Assembly (NCBI GenBank): GCA_037179335.1
Contig: JAKZHN010000005.1
Span: forward strand, 1,364,001-1,428,000
Direction: 5' to 3'
Source of the DNA: Cyclaneusma minus
Taxonomy: Eukaryota > Ascomycota > Leotiomycetes > Marthamycetales > Marthamycetaceae
DNA: 64,000 bases
This document shows positions 1 to 9,682 of this stretch, piece by piece (position 1 is the stretch's first letter; every line of letters begins with the position of its first letter). Made by a program: the position numbers and the translations under genes. The notes below the pieces were generated by a model, which was given only the letters and a program-made list of their open reading frames with translations, searched no databases and was not told the DNA's origin.

Positions 1-475
1 CGAAGTCGATCCAGCGGCCCAGCCTGTCGATGGTGGTTCGCCACTCAGCCGAGTACCTCATGACAATGGCTCGACATTCCTCGTTGTATTTCGCAAGACC
101 CATCTTCATGACAGCATCCTTGCCAGAGATACCCAACTTTTTGTCGATCTCGTGCTCGATGGGCAGGCCATGGGTGTCCCAGCCGAAGCGTCTCTCGACA
201 TGGCGACCTTTCATGGACCAGTATCTCGGGATAATGTCTTTGATGGTGGACGCGAGGAGGTGGCCATAATGCGGTAGACCTGTCGCGAATGGCGGACCAT
301 CGTAGAAGGTGTAAGTTGGGCGACCCTCAGAAAGTTCGACCTGGAGAGTATTGTCAGAATTGACGCGGTTGAAACAGTTGAAGCAGAGCTTCTATCTAAC
401 CTGACGCTCGAAAGCTTTGATCTCCTTCCAGCGGCGGAGGACGGCCTCCTCTTCCTTGGGGAAATCAATGGACAT
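1..475 (-). CDS. ILS1: Isoleucyl-tRNA synthetase, cytoplasmic (5' part only)
   Basis: Class I aminoacyl-tRNA synthetase that charges tRNA-Ile in the cytoplasm. Only the first two exons are inside the window; the gene runs off its left edge. Exon 1 is 475-401 (25 codons, beginning MSIDFPKEEEAVLRRW) and exon 2 runs from 340 to the edge, separated by a 60-nt GT-AG intron (341-400) in phase 0. The class I nucleotide-binding signature is visible as PFATGLPHYGH (HYGH at residues 49-52), followed by GWDTHGLPIEHEID, both typical of eukaryotic IleRS. The editing and anticodon-binding domains lie outside. The start fits the family because the conserved N-terminal helix begins directly after the Met. 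Confidence 0.95.
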
Positions 476-1515
476 GGCGGAGCTTGGGAGAGATTCGCCG
501 GTCAATTGACTTCAGATTGTAGGTGTTTTCGAGGGTGGCAGCAGTGGTTTGCGCTCGCCACAAGGTATTGTTGGCGAGATGAGTTGATGGCGGGGTGTGA
601 CTCAAGAACATATTTCACGAGGCTGCACGAGGCTGTGGAGGGGCATAAAAAAAGATCGCCACTCGGGACGGTTCAAGTTACGAGGAATTTTGAGATTTTA
701 TTACAGGTACAAACCACGCATTAAAAAGTAGACATTCAGTTCACTCGAATGACTTGGAGCAGTTTTGGTTATTGCCGATAGATGCCGAAAGTGCTCGAAA
801 TACCAGCGAGCAGTGAGCACTTTAGAAGGGGCACGCGAGAGTTTCCAGAAGGCTGAGAACCGCCCATGTAAACAACAGCAGTCCAGCTAAGTGATAGTAA
901 TTCAGATAAACCGGTGGTAATATAGACATCGAAATCCAAAGACTAGCCCGACTAGTCTGGATTATTGACAGTAGCTGTTGCTCCGAGGAAAGGAATATAA
1001 TCGGTAGTCTCCAGCGATGCTATTCGCCTCCGACTCCGTGAACACCTCTTCCCCGATTGACTTTCTGCTCCCAGGATGGTACTTTACCATCAACCAAGAC
1101 GCAACCTTCACATACGGAGTTCTCACCGGTTTAGAGTGTTTCGATGCGGAGTACAAACCGTCGTTGAACTGCTTTAGTTTCGAAAACCCAGAAGATCGCA
1201 AGGATTTCTGATTGACCGCTTTGCTATCAGTGTCTCCGAAAGTTAAGAATATGCCCAAAGTCTTAGACCCAGTCCGAACCATCCGGCTTGCAGATCTCCC
1301 CACCATTTGTCAGTCGATGGCATGTTGGGGGGGGGGGGGGGGTAAAGCTAAATCCAGCTGCCGATTATCTCATTGATATAAGCTCACAGCCCCCCAAGCT
1401 CTCCAGTCCTCACCTCACATTCTCTCCCGTTGTCTCCTGACTTCTCACATTAGCCCAATATCTCCATCTAACAAACATCCTGTCACAACCAAATACGTCA
1501 CCAACTAGCACCACG
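476..1515. other. Intergenic region between ILS1 and NMT1
   Basis: Divergent promoter region for ILS1 and NMT1. I see no convincing gene. Weak overlapping ORFs on both strands between about 960 and 1306 have no recognisable family. It contains a 16-base G homopolymer. The stretch just before 1515 is pyrimidine-rich with ACCTCACATTCTCTCCCG-like composition, plausible as the NMT1 promoter/leader. Confidence 0.5.
1327..1342 (+). repeat. Poly-G homopolymer (G16)
   Basis: An uninterrupted run of 16 G residues about 175 bases upstream of the NMT1 leader splice site. Such a run is unstable in replication and in sequencing, so its length should be treated as approximate. Confidence 0.9.
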
Positions 1516-1517
1516 GT

Positions 1518-1697
1518 ATGCTCACAGCTCGCCCATCCTCCTCGCCATGGAATCATCTTCAGATCAAGGTAACGTACGATATACCGCATGACGGGTGTCC
1601 GATCCAGCTCCTCGTCCAACCCTTTCACCTCTTGGTCAATGGCTTGGCACTCAGCTGGACCGGTTCTGAGATTATACCGTTCCCGAACTTGATCTAG
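1518..1697 (+). other. Upstream ORFs in the NMT1 leader
   Basis: If the leader intron is not spliced, ATG 1518 opens a 59-codon uORF ending at TAG 1695-1697 and ATG 1547 opens a 14-codon uORF ending at 1591. If the proximal 5' splice site (1569) is joined to 1760, the first uORF instead continues across the junction and stops at 1787-1789. It then overlaps the NMT1 start codon (1779) out of frame. The second also reads past the start. Either form should depress NMT1 translation. They are regulatory uORFs, not proteins with a recognisable function. Confidence 0.6.
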
Positions 1698-1720
1698 ATA
1701 ATTCTAGCGAAAGGACATGC
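1586..1720 (+). promoter_or_regulatory. TPP (thiamine pyrophosphate) riboswitch aptamer
   Basis: Eukaryotic TPP-binding aptamer in the NMT1 leader. P1 is formed by GCATG (1586-1590) with CATGC (1716-1720). The P2/P3 entry ACGGGTGTCC follows P1, and GGACCGGTT leads into the invariant pyrimidine-sensing CTGAGA at 1666-1671. The pyrophosphate-sensing arm is CTTGATCTAGATAATTCT continuing into AGCGAAAGGA (1688-1715), with P5 as CTAGA/TCTAG closing a TAAT loop. All the hallmark elements are in order. The P3 arm is long (about 50 nt), as is common in fungi. Known role: TPP binding changes leader splicing and so represses the thiamine gene. Confidence 0.93.
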
Positions 1721-1778
1721 TTCTTCCCTCGCAGTGCTCATCATGCTTACCCCTTTCAGATCAATACTCTGATCCGTC

Positions 1779-3064
1779 ATGGCAACTGATAAGATCTCTT
1801 TCTTGATGAACTGGTATTGAAACTCATTCTCGTAGTGATTATTGTAGGTATGAGAGGGGGGAGAGGCTGATGAGGAATCTAGGCATGCGACGCCGTACCA
1901 TGCTCCGATCTACCTCGCCCAGAAGATGGGGTACTTTGCCGATGAGGGCATCAAGGTTGCACTTTTGGAACCGAATGATCCTAGTGGTATGTCGATGCTT
2001 CCATTGATACGAGAAATTTCAGTAATCAGGGTGTACAGACGTCACCGAAATGATCGGTTCTGGGAAAATTGACATGGGCCTGAAGGCTATGATCCATACA
2101 CTAGCTGTGAGAAACCGCGCTGCCATTGCCGAAGAACGCCTGTACTCACGGACTGAACAGGCAAAAGCTCGAGGCTTTCCCGTCACCTCAGTGGCATCCA
2201 TCTTGGATGAGCCCTTCACAGGAATGGTCTATCTCAAGTCCAGCGGCATCACCTCAGACTTTCGTTCCCTCAAAGGCCGCCGAATCGGCTATGTAGGAGA
2301 GTTCGGCAAGATTCAGATCGACGAGCTCACCAAACACTACGGAATGGCTCCCAGCGATTACACTGCCGTCCGTTGCGGAATGAATGTGTCGAAGGCCACC
2401 ATCGAGGGAACCATCGACGCGGGTATCGGCTTGGAAAATATTCAGATGGTTGAGCTTGAGGAATGGCTCGCGGACCAGGGACGTCCTCGCTCGGACTGCC
2501 AGATGCTGCGTATTGACGAACTGGCTCAGCTGGGCTGCTGCTGCTTCTGCAGTATCCTCATGATTGGTGGGTGTCTTCTTTTCTTGTTCTGTTGGAATCA
2601 CAAAGGCCAAGGAGACTCCTTTCGCTAACCCCTTTCTCCCATCTCCAGCCAACGACGCCTTCCTCGCCGCCAACCCCCAGAAAGTAGCCAAATTCGTCCG
2701 CGCCACCAAGCGCGCCATGGACTTCGTTCTCTCCAGCCCCGAAGCCGCCTACAAAGAGTACATCTCCATCAAGCCAGCCATGGCCAACCCAGTGCAGATC
2801 AAGATGTACGAGCGCAGCTTCCCCTATTTCTCGCAAGACCTGAAGAACGTCGACCGCGACTGGCAGAAAGTGACCAGCTATGGAAAACGTCTGGAAATCC
2901 TGCCTCCTGGCTTCGTGCCGAACTACACGAACCAGTTCCTTGACTGGGAGCTGGAGGCTGGGAGTGTGGATCCGATTGCTGATCAGAAGAATATGGTGCT
3001 GTTGCAGAAGGAAGTTGCAGAGAATGGGGGCTTTAGGAGATTGGAGGTTAAGACTGGAGCTTAG
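1779..3064 (+). CDS. nmt1: 4-amino-5-hydroxymethyl-2-methylpyrimidine phosphate synthase (NMT1/THI5 family)
   Basis: Makes the HMP-P pyrimidine half of thiamine from pyridoxal phosphate and one of its own histidines, an iron-dependent single-turnover reaction. Exons: 1779-1813, 1883-1986, 2039-2106, 2161-2566, 2649-3064, giving 342 residues, the normal family length. Visible key residues: K62 (PLP-linked lysine) and H66 (donor histidine) in GLKAMIHTLA, and the iron-binding CCCFC motif at 195-199. The N-terminus MATDKISFLMNW and C-terminal YGKRLEILPPGFVPNYTN match the family. The third intron (2107-2160) is 54 nt, in frame and free of stops, so naive ORF calling reads through it; removing it restores HTLA-AKARGFPVTS. 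Regulation is by the leader riboswitch. Confidence 0.96.
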
Positions 3065-5097
3065 AGCTGTCGTGATGGGTTCTGTCTAACCGATCGAAAA
3101 TCCGCTTGGTGTTTCGGACTGGAATGAGGTCGAGTAACTAACGCTCTTTCAACACTTGTTTTAAGGCTCATAGCCGCCACAATCTCTATGAATCAACGAA
3201 TAGGAACATGAAATATTGCAGCGATTTGGTCTGCTCCGAGTGATATATGTACTCGATCTCGAGTTTGCCTCAAGCCACTCGGCTTCTCCTCAGTTTCAAA
3301 GATGCAACCGGCGAGAAAGAAAAGACAATTACACCAACGCTCGAATCGGCAGCTGAGCAAAATCGTATGTGGCGTGAAGATATTTCCCAGATCCAGATCT
3401 CTACGCCCCGGGACGGCTCGCAAGGGAGGGAGGGAGCAGGGGTCGATGATGGGAGTGATTTCGAGAGAACCATGAGCCTGGCGGCTGGATCACACTGCTG
3501 GTCTCATCCCAGTCCGCCAGTCCAAACTCAAAGGCCAGGTTTGGATCCCTGGTGTTAACCGCGACGGTAAAGTTCCTGGGTGCTGCAGACAGCACGCGCT
3601 TCTCGAACGTGTTTCTCAGCCTTCCGCAACGCTTTGCCTGCCAGTTCCATGTCTCTGGTACCGTACCCGCTTGTAATATGCCCACAATCCGTAGGTTAGT
3701 TTGTCGTATACCTCGAAGGTCGGATACTGCAGTTGGTTGTAGGGTAACGGCCTGTCCTTTCAAGATCCAGGTGACGAAAGAGAGTCCAGGAGATTTGATG
3801 GGGAAAATGCGGAATCGGCCCCCAATTTTTCCGCACGGACAGCGCTCTACAATGCCACAACCATAATAGCATGATTATTTGGCGTTCCAGCGAACCCGCC
3901 GGCTTCAGTCTTCAAGCAATCTTCCGACTTCGAACTTTTGATCAATTTGAAGGAGTAAGACGGATACATACCTGATCGAGTTGGCCACCTCGGACTCGAG
4001 AACCTCTTCACCTCAGGACCTGTCAACACATTTTGAGGTCAAAGCACTCTCTGTAATACTATCACCAGCCTTGCCCCAACTCTCCCAACGCCAAGGACAT
4101 CTCAAACTAACAACCTGCAGTCTCCAAGTACATACGAAAGCTGCAAGCAAGTGTCCTCATTCGTGCAACTTGTGGTGGAGCCTCTTCCCAAGACAAAGGA
4201 TCGGGATGCTGGTTCGGGGCCGAGGTGGCCTGACCTGTCTCGTGTCTCCAGCCAAGCACGTCAAGCGTCGCTGCGTCAAGAAGTTCTGAGCTGTACATGT
4301 AGCCGCGCGGGTTTCATATTTTCTACACCATCTCGGACTCATGCTCATAGACCTCATAGGGCCGTCCAATGAATGCCAGACAGCCCTTTCGGTCAAACAA
4401 TAACCCGCGGTCCAATGTGGCTGGCCAGCGCATGGCACCCCTTTCACAAGGATCGATGCACATGCGACAGTCTACAGATGAGTGTGACTGATGGCTCAAG
4501 CCGCCGCTTGTTGTTGCCATTGTAGACTCACACTTCAGAGGGAGGAGGCTGCAGTATCAAGTGTTTCCAGACTGCTAGCAATGTGTCTTGCTGTCTTTGA
4601 TTTTGCATCTCGTGCTCTAACGTTCTCCGGTTCCTCTCTGTCATTAATTTGTGTTGGTCTTCCCCGCAACCCGATATGCCCCTGAGCCCTCCCCTTTTCG
4701 CAAGACTTGGTTTTCTCAGATCCCGCGCGAATATTTCCTGATTTTTGCACCTTCGAGCGGACGATTGATCTCGCTCGCCTTCTCGAAGGTGAGCATTTGA
4801 ACCTGTATCTCAAACATATACAAACTATGCCTGGAACGAGCCATCCAATCCCCAAAAATGATACCCTGCGCCGCCGCAAAAGTGCCCGGGATGTCCGAGT
4901 CTTGTACATCAATAATAACATTAATAACGCAACAAAATAAGATAGAAAAGGCCTCAACTGGACCAAGCCGTCTGCCCTGCACCCGGGCCCATATAAGGAC
5001 TGGGAGCTAGGTTCGGCGAAGGTGAGTTGTATGCCATTCCATTGGGAGTTCCTGCGGTCTGCGGCTCTATTTTGGCAAAGAGATGGTCTGGCGAGCG
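3065..5097. other. Intergenic region, no recognisable gene
   Basis: About 2 kb between the convergent 3' ends of NMT1 and the zinc-finger gene. ORFs here are short, overlap on both strands, and show no family motif or consistent splice structure. The only mildly coding-like piece is a minus-strand stretch near 4323-4520. No tRNA or repeat was seen. Confidence 0.45.
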
Positions 5098-6406
5098 CTA
5101 GCCAACCTTTCCCTCCGGCCGGTCCTGTTCTTTGGGCTCATCAAAGCGGCCACCATCGGCAGCTGCATATTCCTGAGGAGGGCAATCAGCCGCGTTCCGA
5201 AACTGGCCGGACGTAGCCCCGAGCATAGGCGATGACGACTCGATTGGAAAGGTTAATCTTTTTGAACAGCCGTCTTCCATATGTCTGCAACTAGTTAGAC
5301 TCGTGTCTCAAGTACCTCCAATCACTTGGTTCGACTTACCTTCGGAGTGTATCCTTTCTGGCAAAGAACCTGCCACAGTAATCACACTGATGGTTCCTCT
5401 GCTTCATGTGAACGCTCTGATGGTGCCTAGCCAGATCCGTCTTCCTAACAAACTTCTTCGCGCAATCCTTTACCAGACAGGCAAATGGATACACTCTTCC
5501 GGCATCGTGCGTCTCCATGTGTGCTTTGTAGTTGTAGCTTCGACCAAAGAGCTTGCCACAACCGCGGACTCGACACTGAAAATTCGCATCTTCTCTGGTT
5601 GTAAGCTTGCGTGGTGGCCTCGTGCGGGCCACAGCACTGGCAGATTTCCCTGCCCCCTCCGCCGACCTTTCCGGTGACATTCCTGGCTTTCTCTGGTTGA
5701 AGTCCGTCATGGAGGTCCTCTCGTCGGTCAGTTTTTGCCAGTTATGCAGGCCACGTACTGGCTCATACGTTGGCGGTGCCTCGAAGTATCCGGGAAAGGC
5801 TGGAGCAGAGGTTGATGAATATCCGCGATCCGGTAAGGGCGAAGGGATCGCCAGAGTCCTGCCATGCCCATTACCCCAGTCCGGATGGTTTTCAATCTTG
5901 GGTGGAGGGGGATAGGCCGGGTGTCCAAGCTCAGGGTGAGAGTAGGCTTCGGATGGTGCAGCAGAAGAGAATGAAGATCTTTGCGAGTCTTCGCACGAGG
6001 GAACTGGCGATGCTGGAAGCGTTACTATCTGCCCTGGAGGAGGCGGATACAGATGTGTGTTGTAATTTTGAGGCATAGTGGAATGGAACTGGGCGAAAGG
6101 GTCGTATTCTTCCGGAAAGAGGTTTGGTGATGCTTGCCCAGAAGCAGGATTTCGAGCTTGGAGCGCAGGGCTCCAGATAGCGGTAGTTGAGGAGGAGAGG
6201 GGGGCCATCGAGATATCATGATCCGGCATAGAGGAAGCAGGCATGGATGAGCCGTCGTAAATCCCAAGCCCTTGGACCGGGACCGAGTGTGTGTAGCTCG
6301 AATCGCTTTGGGCTGGAGAGGGATATTCATAGACAGACGGTCCGTCAGGTTTGAACGGGTAGGGTGACATAGGAGACCGGGTTGATTCGCGCGTTAGTGT
6401 CATCAT
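5098..6406 (-). CDS. C2H2 zinc-finger transcription factor
   Basis: Probable nuclear DNA-binding regulator of 417 residues. Exons are 6406-5340 and 5284-5098, with a 55-nt phase-2 intron that interrupts the third finger. Residues 1-265 are Pro/Ser/Tyr-rich and apparently disordered. Finger 1 uses C278, C283, H296 and H300; finger 2 uses C310, C315, H328 and H333; finger 3 reads CDYCGRFFARKDTLRRHMEDGC (C341, C344, H357, C362), a C2HC variant ending in the CSKR tail seen in many Pezizomycotina factors. Two adjacent ATGs begin the frame (6406 and 6403). I cannot assign a named orthologue or target genes. Confidence 0.88.
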
Positions 6407-9400
6407 TCAAGGCTGAGGCTGGTGAAAGGAGGGCGTTCGGTAGTCGAGGAAGGGCCACGAAACGTGGTAGTTGCGGAGTAGTTGGCTGAGTGTGGGAGGT
6501 GGGGGCCAAGGCACGAACCAACAAACAGTTTCTGACACTTGTTGGTTACGAAGAGGGCGTGATTGGGGATCTCATGTGAAGTGCAGCAAAAAGAGGCAGC
6601 GGACAAGCCACACATATAAAGAGAGTCAGCCAGGACAAGGTTACGATGGTGACCTGGACTAGCGTGTAGTAAAGGATTGTGGAGAGATAGCTACAGCATG
6701 ATACATCGATGCAGAAATAGGACGGAGTTGAGGGGCGGTCCGGGGTCGATGACAGGATCGACTGAGCTTTCCAGACGGATGCCAGAACGAATAAGGAGTG
6801 CGGGATACCACCCCTCCACATGGCTCTTTTCCATGTTGGTTCTTTGCTCCCGCGTTGCTGGGCTATCTCGGCTCGTTCCCATAGTCCAGCTCGAGGCAGA
6901 CTCGCCATGAGGGCAAGGCATATTCCGCTCACCTGTCGTCTGGATCTGGGGGCAGAGACCAGGGTTGGTGTTGCCCCGGGTCGACGGCAGCAGAAGTGCG
7001 TCTGGAAATCATTCTGCAAGCGCAACCTGCAGCCTCCGATCGGGGGCGACAGGGGCGGAAGAGGGCACAATAATAACTACCATTGACCACATAACAGAGC
7101 GACGGAAAGCCGTTGTTGTGGACGGGGGTTGAGGGCACGGCTGTGGCATTGAGGGCCAGCAGGACAGGCTAGAGAAGCACATGTATGTATTTGTTACCTG
7201 CACGTAGAAAAATGGAGCAGAGACCCGGTGCGGCGGTTGGGCCTCGGTTGCTTGTCAAAGAGAAGGCCATTCCCCACCGCGGCCAAGACAGCACGCCTGG
7301 AGTTCACATGCAGTCACCGGGTCCAGAGTCTTGGGCCCGTCACCCTGTAGGGCCAGATGTTGCGGTGTTGCAGGGGTCTCGTCTTCGTTGCCACACTGGT
7401 GGAGGAGATGGTCATTGCAATCATAATATGTTAGCCACGAGCTGCTGCAGATGAGAGACAGCAATGAGCAAGATGACCAAAACCCAGACTGAGATGCAAA
7501 GCTCGAAATCTTGATCTGGCCAGCTGAAGTCTTAGCGGTCGGCCGAGTCATGTGAAGGATGAAGTGCATAAATGCAGAATATGTAATCGGTGGAGTCTGG
7601 CCAATAATGCTGATACTATCGCCAGGTATCGAGAACATCCAGTGTCCGAAAGTGGTGATCTCTGCGGGGCAATCTATAATGCTAGACGCCAGCTTGCCCT
7701 TCAGTCGCTGTTTATCGCCGGCCCTGGGTCGAAGTCAATTTCAGCCCTGGGGGCCGGGCATGGGAATGTAGGGGACCAACTCCAAGTCGATCAACTATGT
7801 CCGGGTGCTCCACTCTGATTGCGAATATGTCAAAGTCCTGGTAGGCTGGTCCCCAAAACCACGCATGATATCTTCTCAGATGATGTATCTTACCAACAGT
7901 ACTCTCAGCAGAGCTTGAATGCCACGATTCCCGCGCCTTCGAGCTCCCCGACGGCTAAGACCAACTGTTCGTCAGGACAAGCCTTCTACCTCATCCAACC
8001 ACGCTTGTTGTTTCATCCTCATGAAGATCTCCAGTGACAGGTAGAAGCTTCGCCTTATCCGCGAGGAAAATACCATACGGAACTTGAAACTGCGATGATG
8101 TCCCCGAGATGCTTCACCACAGGGCTGAATCCATGTCGAAGAAATCCGGGCAAGCTCAAATGGAAGCACACTGCGCTTCCAGCGGCATGATCCGTACGGG
8201 TACTGTAAGATACCTATGGGAGATCTTGAAAACGCTCAGCTTGGTCTCCTGTGGAGTTTCAGTCGATTCCACTGCCCAGGCGTCCTCGAAGTCCACAAGG
8301 CGGCCGGAAAAGCTTCGTGTCCAGAGTCCATACATGTAGTTGTAACTTGAACCTAGACATCATAGCCGTCAGCCCACTCTTATCATTCGACTTTGACTTT
8401 GAAAAGTGAAGCGAGAAAGATGCGCGCTTCAATTCACGGATGAATGTCTGGTATCTCTGTTCCCAGGTACCGCGATATACGCCTTGTTTCAGTGTCGGAG
8501 ACGGGTGGTATCGAAATGTCGAAGATGCTTTGTGATGGCTGATTCATGGCATTATAATTAGCACTGGCAACCATAATTGCCGTGAATTGGGGGCGGCCCC
8601 TTGTGACGGTCGAAGGATTCGCCTTTGGCTCCTTCGTGACGAGCACACCATCAACCATGAAACACGAGCCTCTCTGCTGCACCCCCCAGCGCATGTCTCC
8701 CGGATCTTCAGCTTCTGGAAGTTGTGGATGGGAAACTGCAGGCTCCGAATCCCTGCGCCTCGTGCTCGAACACCGCGTGGGATGGCGTTGTAGGCCACAC
8801 ATCGTTCGGTAGAGATGCTTCCCTCGTAGTGTTGCGGTACACTAAAGCGGGTGCCTCGTGGAGTCGTGAGGTTAATTGTGAGAGTGTGGCTTCCATAAAG
8901 CCAGCCTGCATCTCAAGCGCAGTGGAACGGTCCTTGTGAGGCTCGGTGAATACAATTGGTGCTGCTGTCCGAGGGGCTCGCTGTCTCGATTGGCGGCATG
9001 AGCAATGGCTTTCGGCCTCACCTGGAACGATGGTATGGAAGCGATGGTTGTGGTCAGTGAATTGTCGGTGATTGACAGTGAAGTTGTTTGTCGTTTGTGC
9101 TACCACGGCGAAAAATGTATTTATCGTGCCAAAGAATGACACTTACCCGAGTTGGTACTCTAAGCGAGGCTGCAGCTTCAACTCTCAAGCCGCAGTGAGC
9201 TCCAACCTTAAACATGGAGCTCCAGTCCTGTCGCCATCTTCAACATAAGATCTGCGCCTTGAATCATGACCCACTTGTTGTAAATTGACAAGATATCTGC
9301 GTGCCCTACAAGTGGAGTTCACGATAGCGAAACTGCGAAAGTCACTAGAACTGCGTGGCTACGCATTATTTTGCGCCGCTCCGAGAGAATCTTCCTTGTA

Positions 9401-9682
9401 CCAGGCTACAGCTCTCCTCTGGCTCCTACACTCGGTATCCCGTTTGTCGTTGAGGCTGCTCCACTGGATTAGCGACAGCGCTAGCCCTTTGCGAAGCTAA
9501 ATTGGTGGTTTGCTCTGCTATAACTTAGCAAGCCTTCGCCAATCAAGCTCCTCCATCCCTGGACAAACTCGGTACCCCATTTGTCCCTTATCCGTCTCCG
9601 CCTACCACGCTGCCTTCACATCCCATACCCACCCGGACCCTGAGCCTTGCGGGCCTTCCCGCAGGCCCTATTTTGTGCCAAA
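6407..9682. other. Long intergenic region upstream of the zinc-finger gene and RAD3
   Basis: A 3.3-kb divergent interval. The half adjoining 6407 is probably the extended promoter and 5' leader of the zinc-finger gene, a common arrangement for fungal regulators. Overlapping minus-strand ORFs at 8434-8802 and 8708-9142 could be fragments of an unrecognised gene, but no splice model joins them convincingly. No tRNA or tandem repeat was seen. Confidence 0.4.

Larger units (their letters stand above)
1516..1759 (+). promoter_or_regulatory. Alternatively spliced 5'-leader intron of NMT1
   Basis: Two candidate 5' splice sites, G|GTATGC at 1516 and AAG|GTAACG at 1569, can both pair with one 3' splice site, CCCTTTCAG ending at 1759, which is preceded by a TGCTTAC branch-like sequence. 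The TPP aptamer lies between the proximal 5' site and the 3' site. Distal splicing removes every upstream ATG. Proximal splicing retains ATGs at 1518 and 1547, whose reading frames then run past the NMT1 start. This arrangement is the same as that established for Neurospora crassa NMT1; its use here is inferred. Confidence 0.7.

Noticed and set aside
962..1306. Minus-strand ORF of 114 codons upstream of NMT1, with an overlapping plus-strand ORF at 1017-1211
   Set aside because: Neither product resembles a known family, they are mutually antisense, and no splice or conservation signal supports either. One may be a decayed gene fragment, but I cannot show it.
4323..4520. Minus-strand ORF rich in Cys and Arg between NMT1 and the zinc-finger gene
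   Set aside because: Short, overlaps other ORFs, no recognisable domain and no convincing flanking splice sites.
8434..9142. Two overlapping minus-strand ORFs that might be parts of one spliced gene
   Set aside because: I could not find donor and acceptor sites that join the frames into a sensible protein, and neither piece has a family motif.
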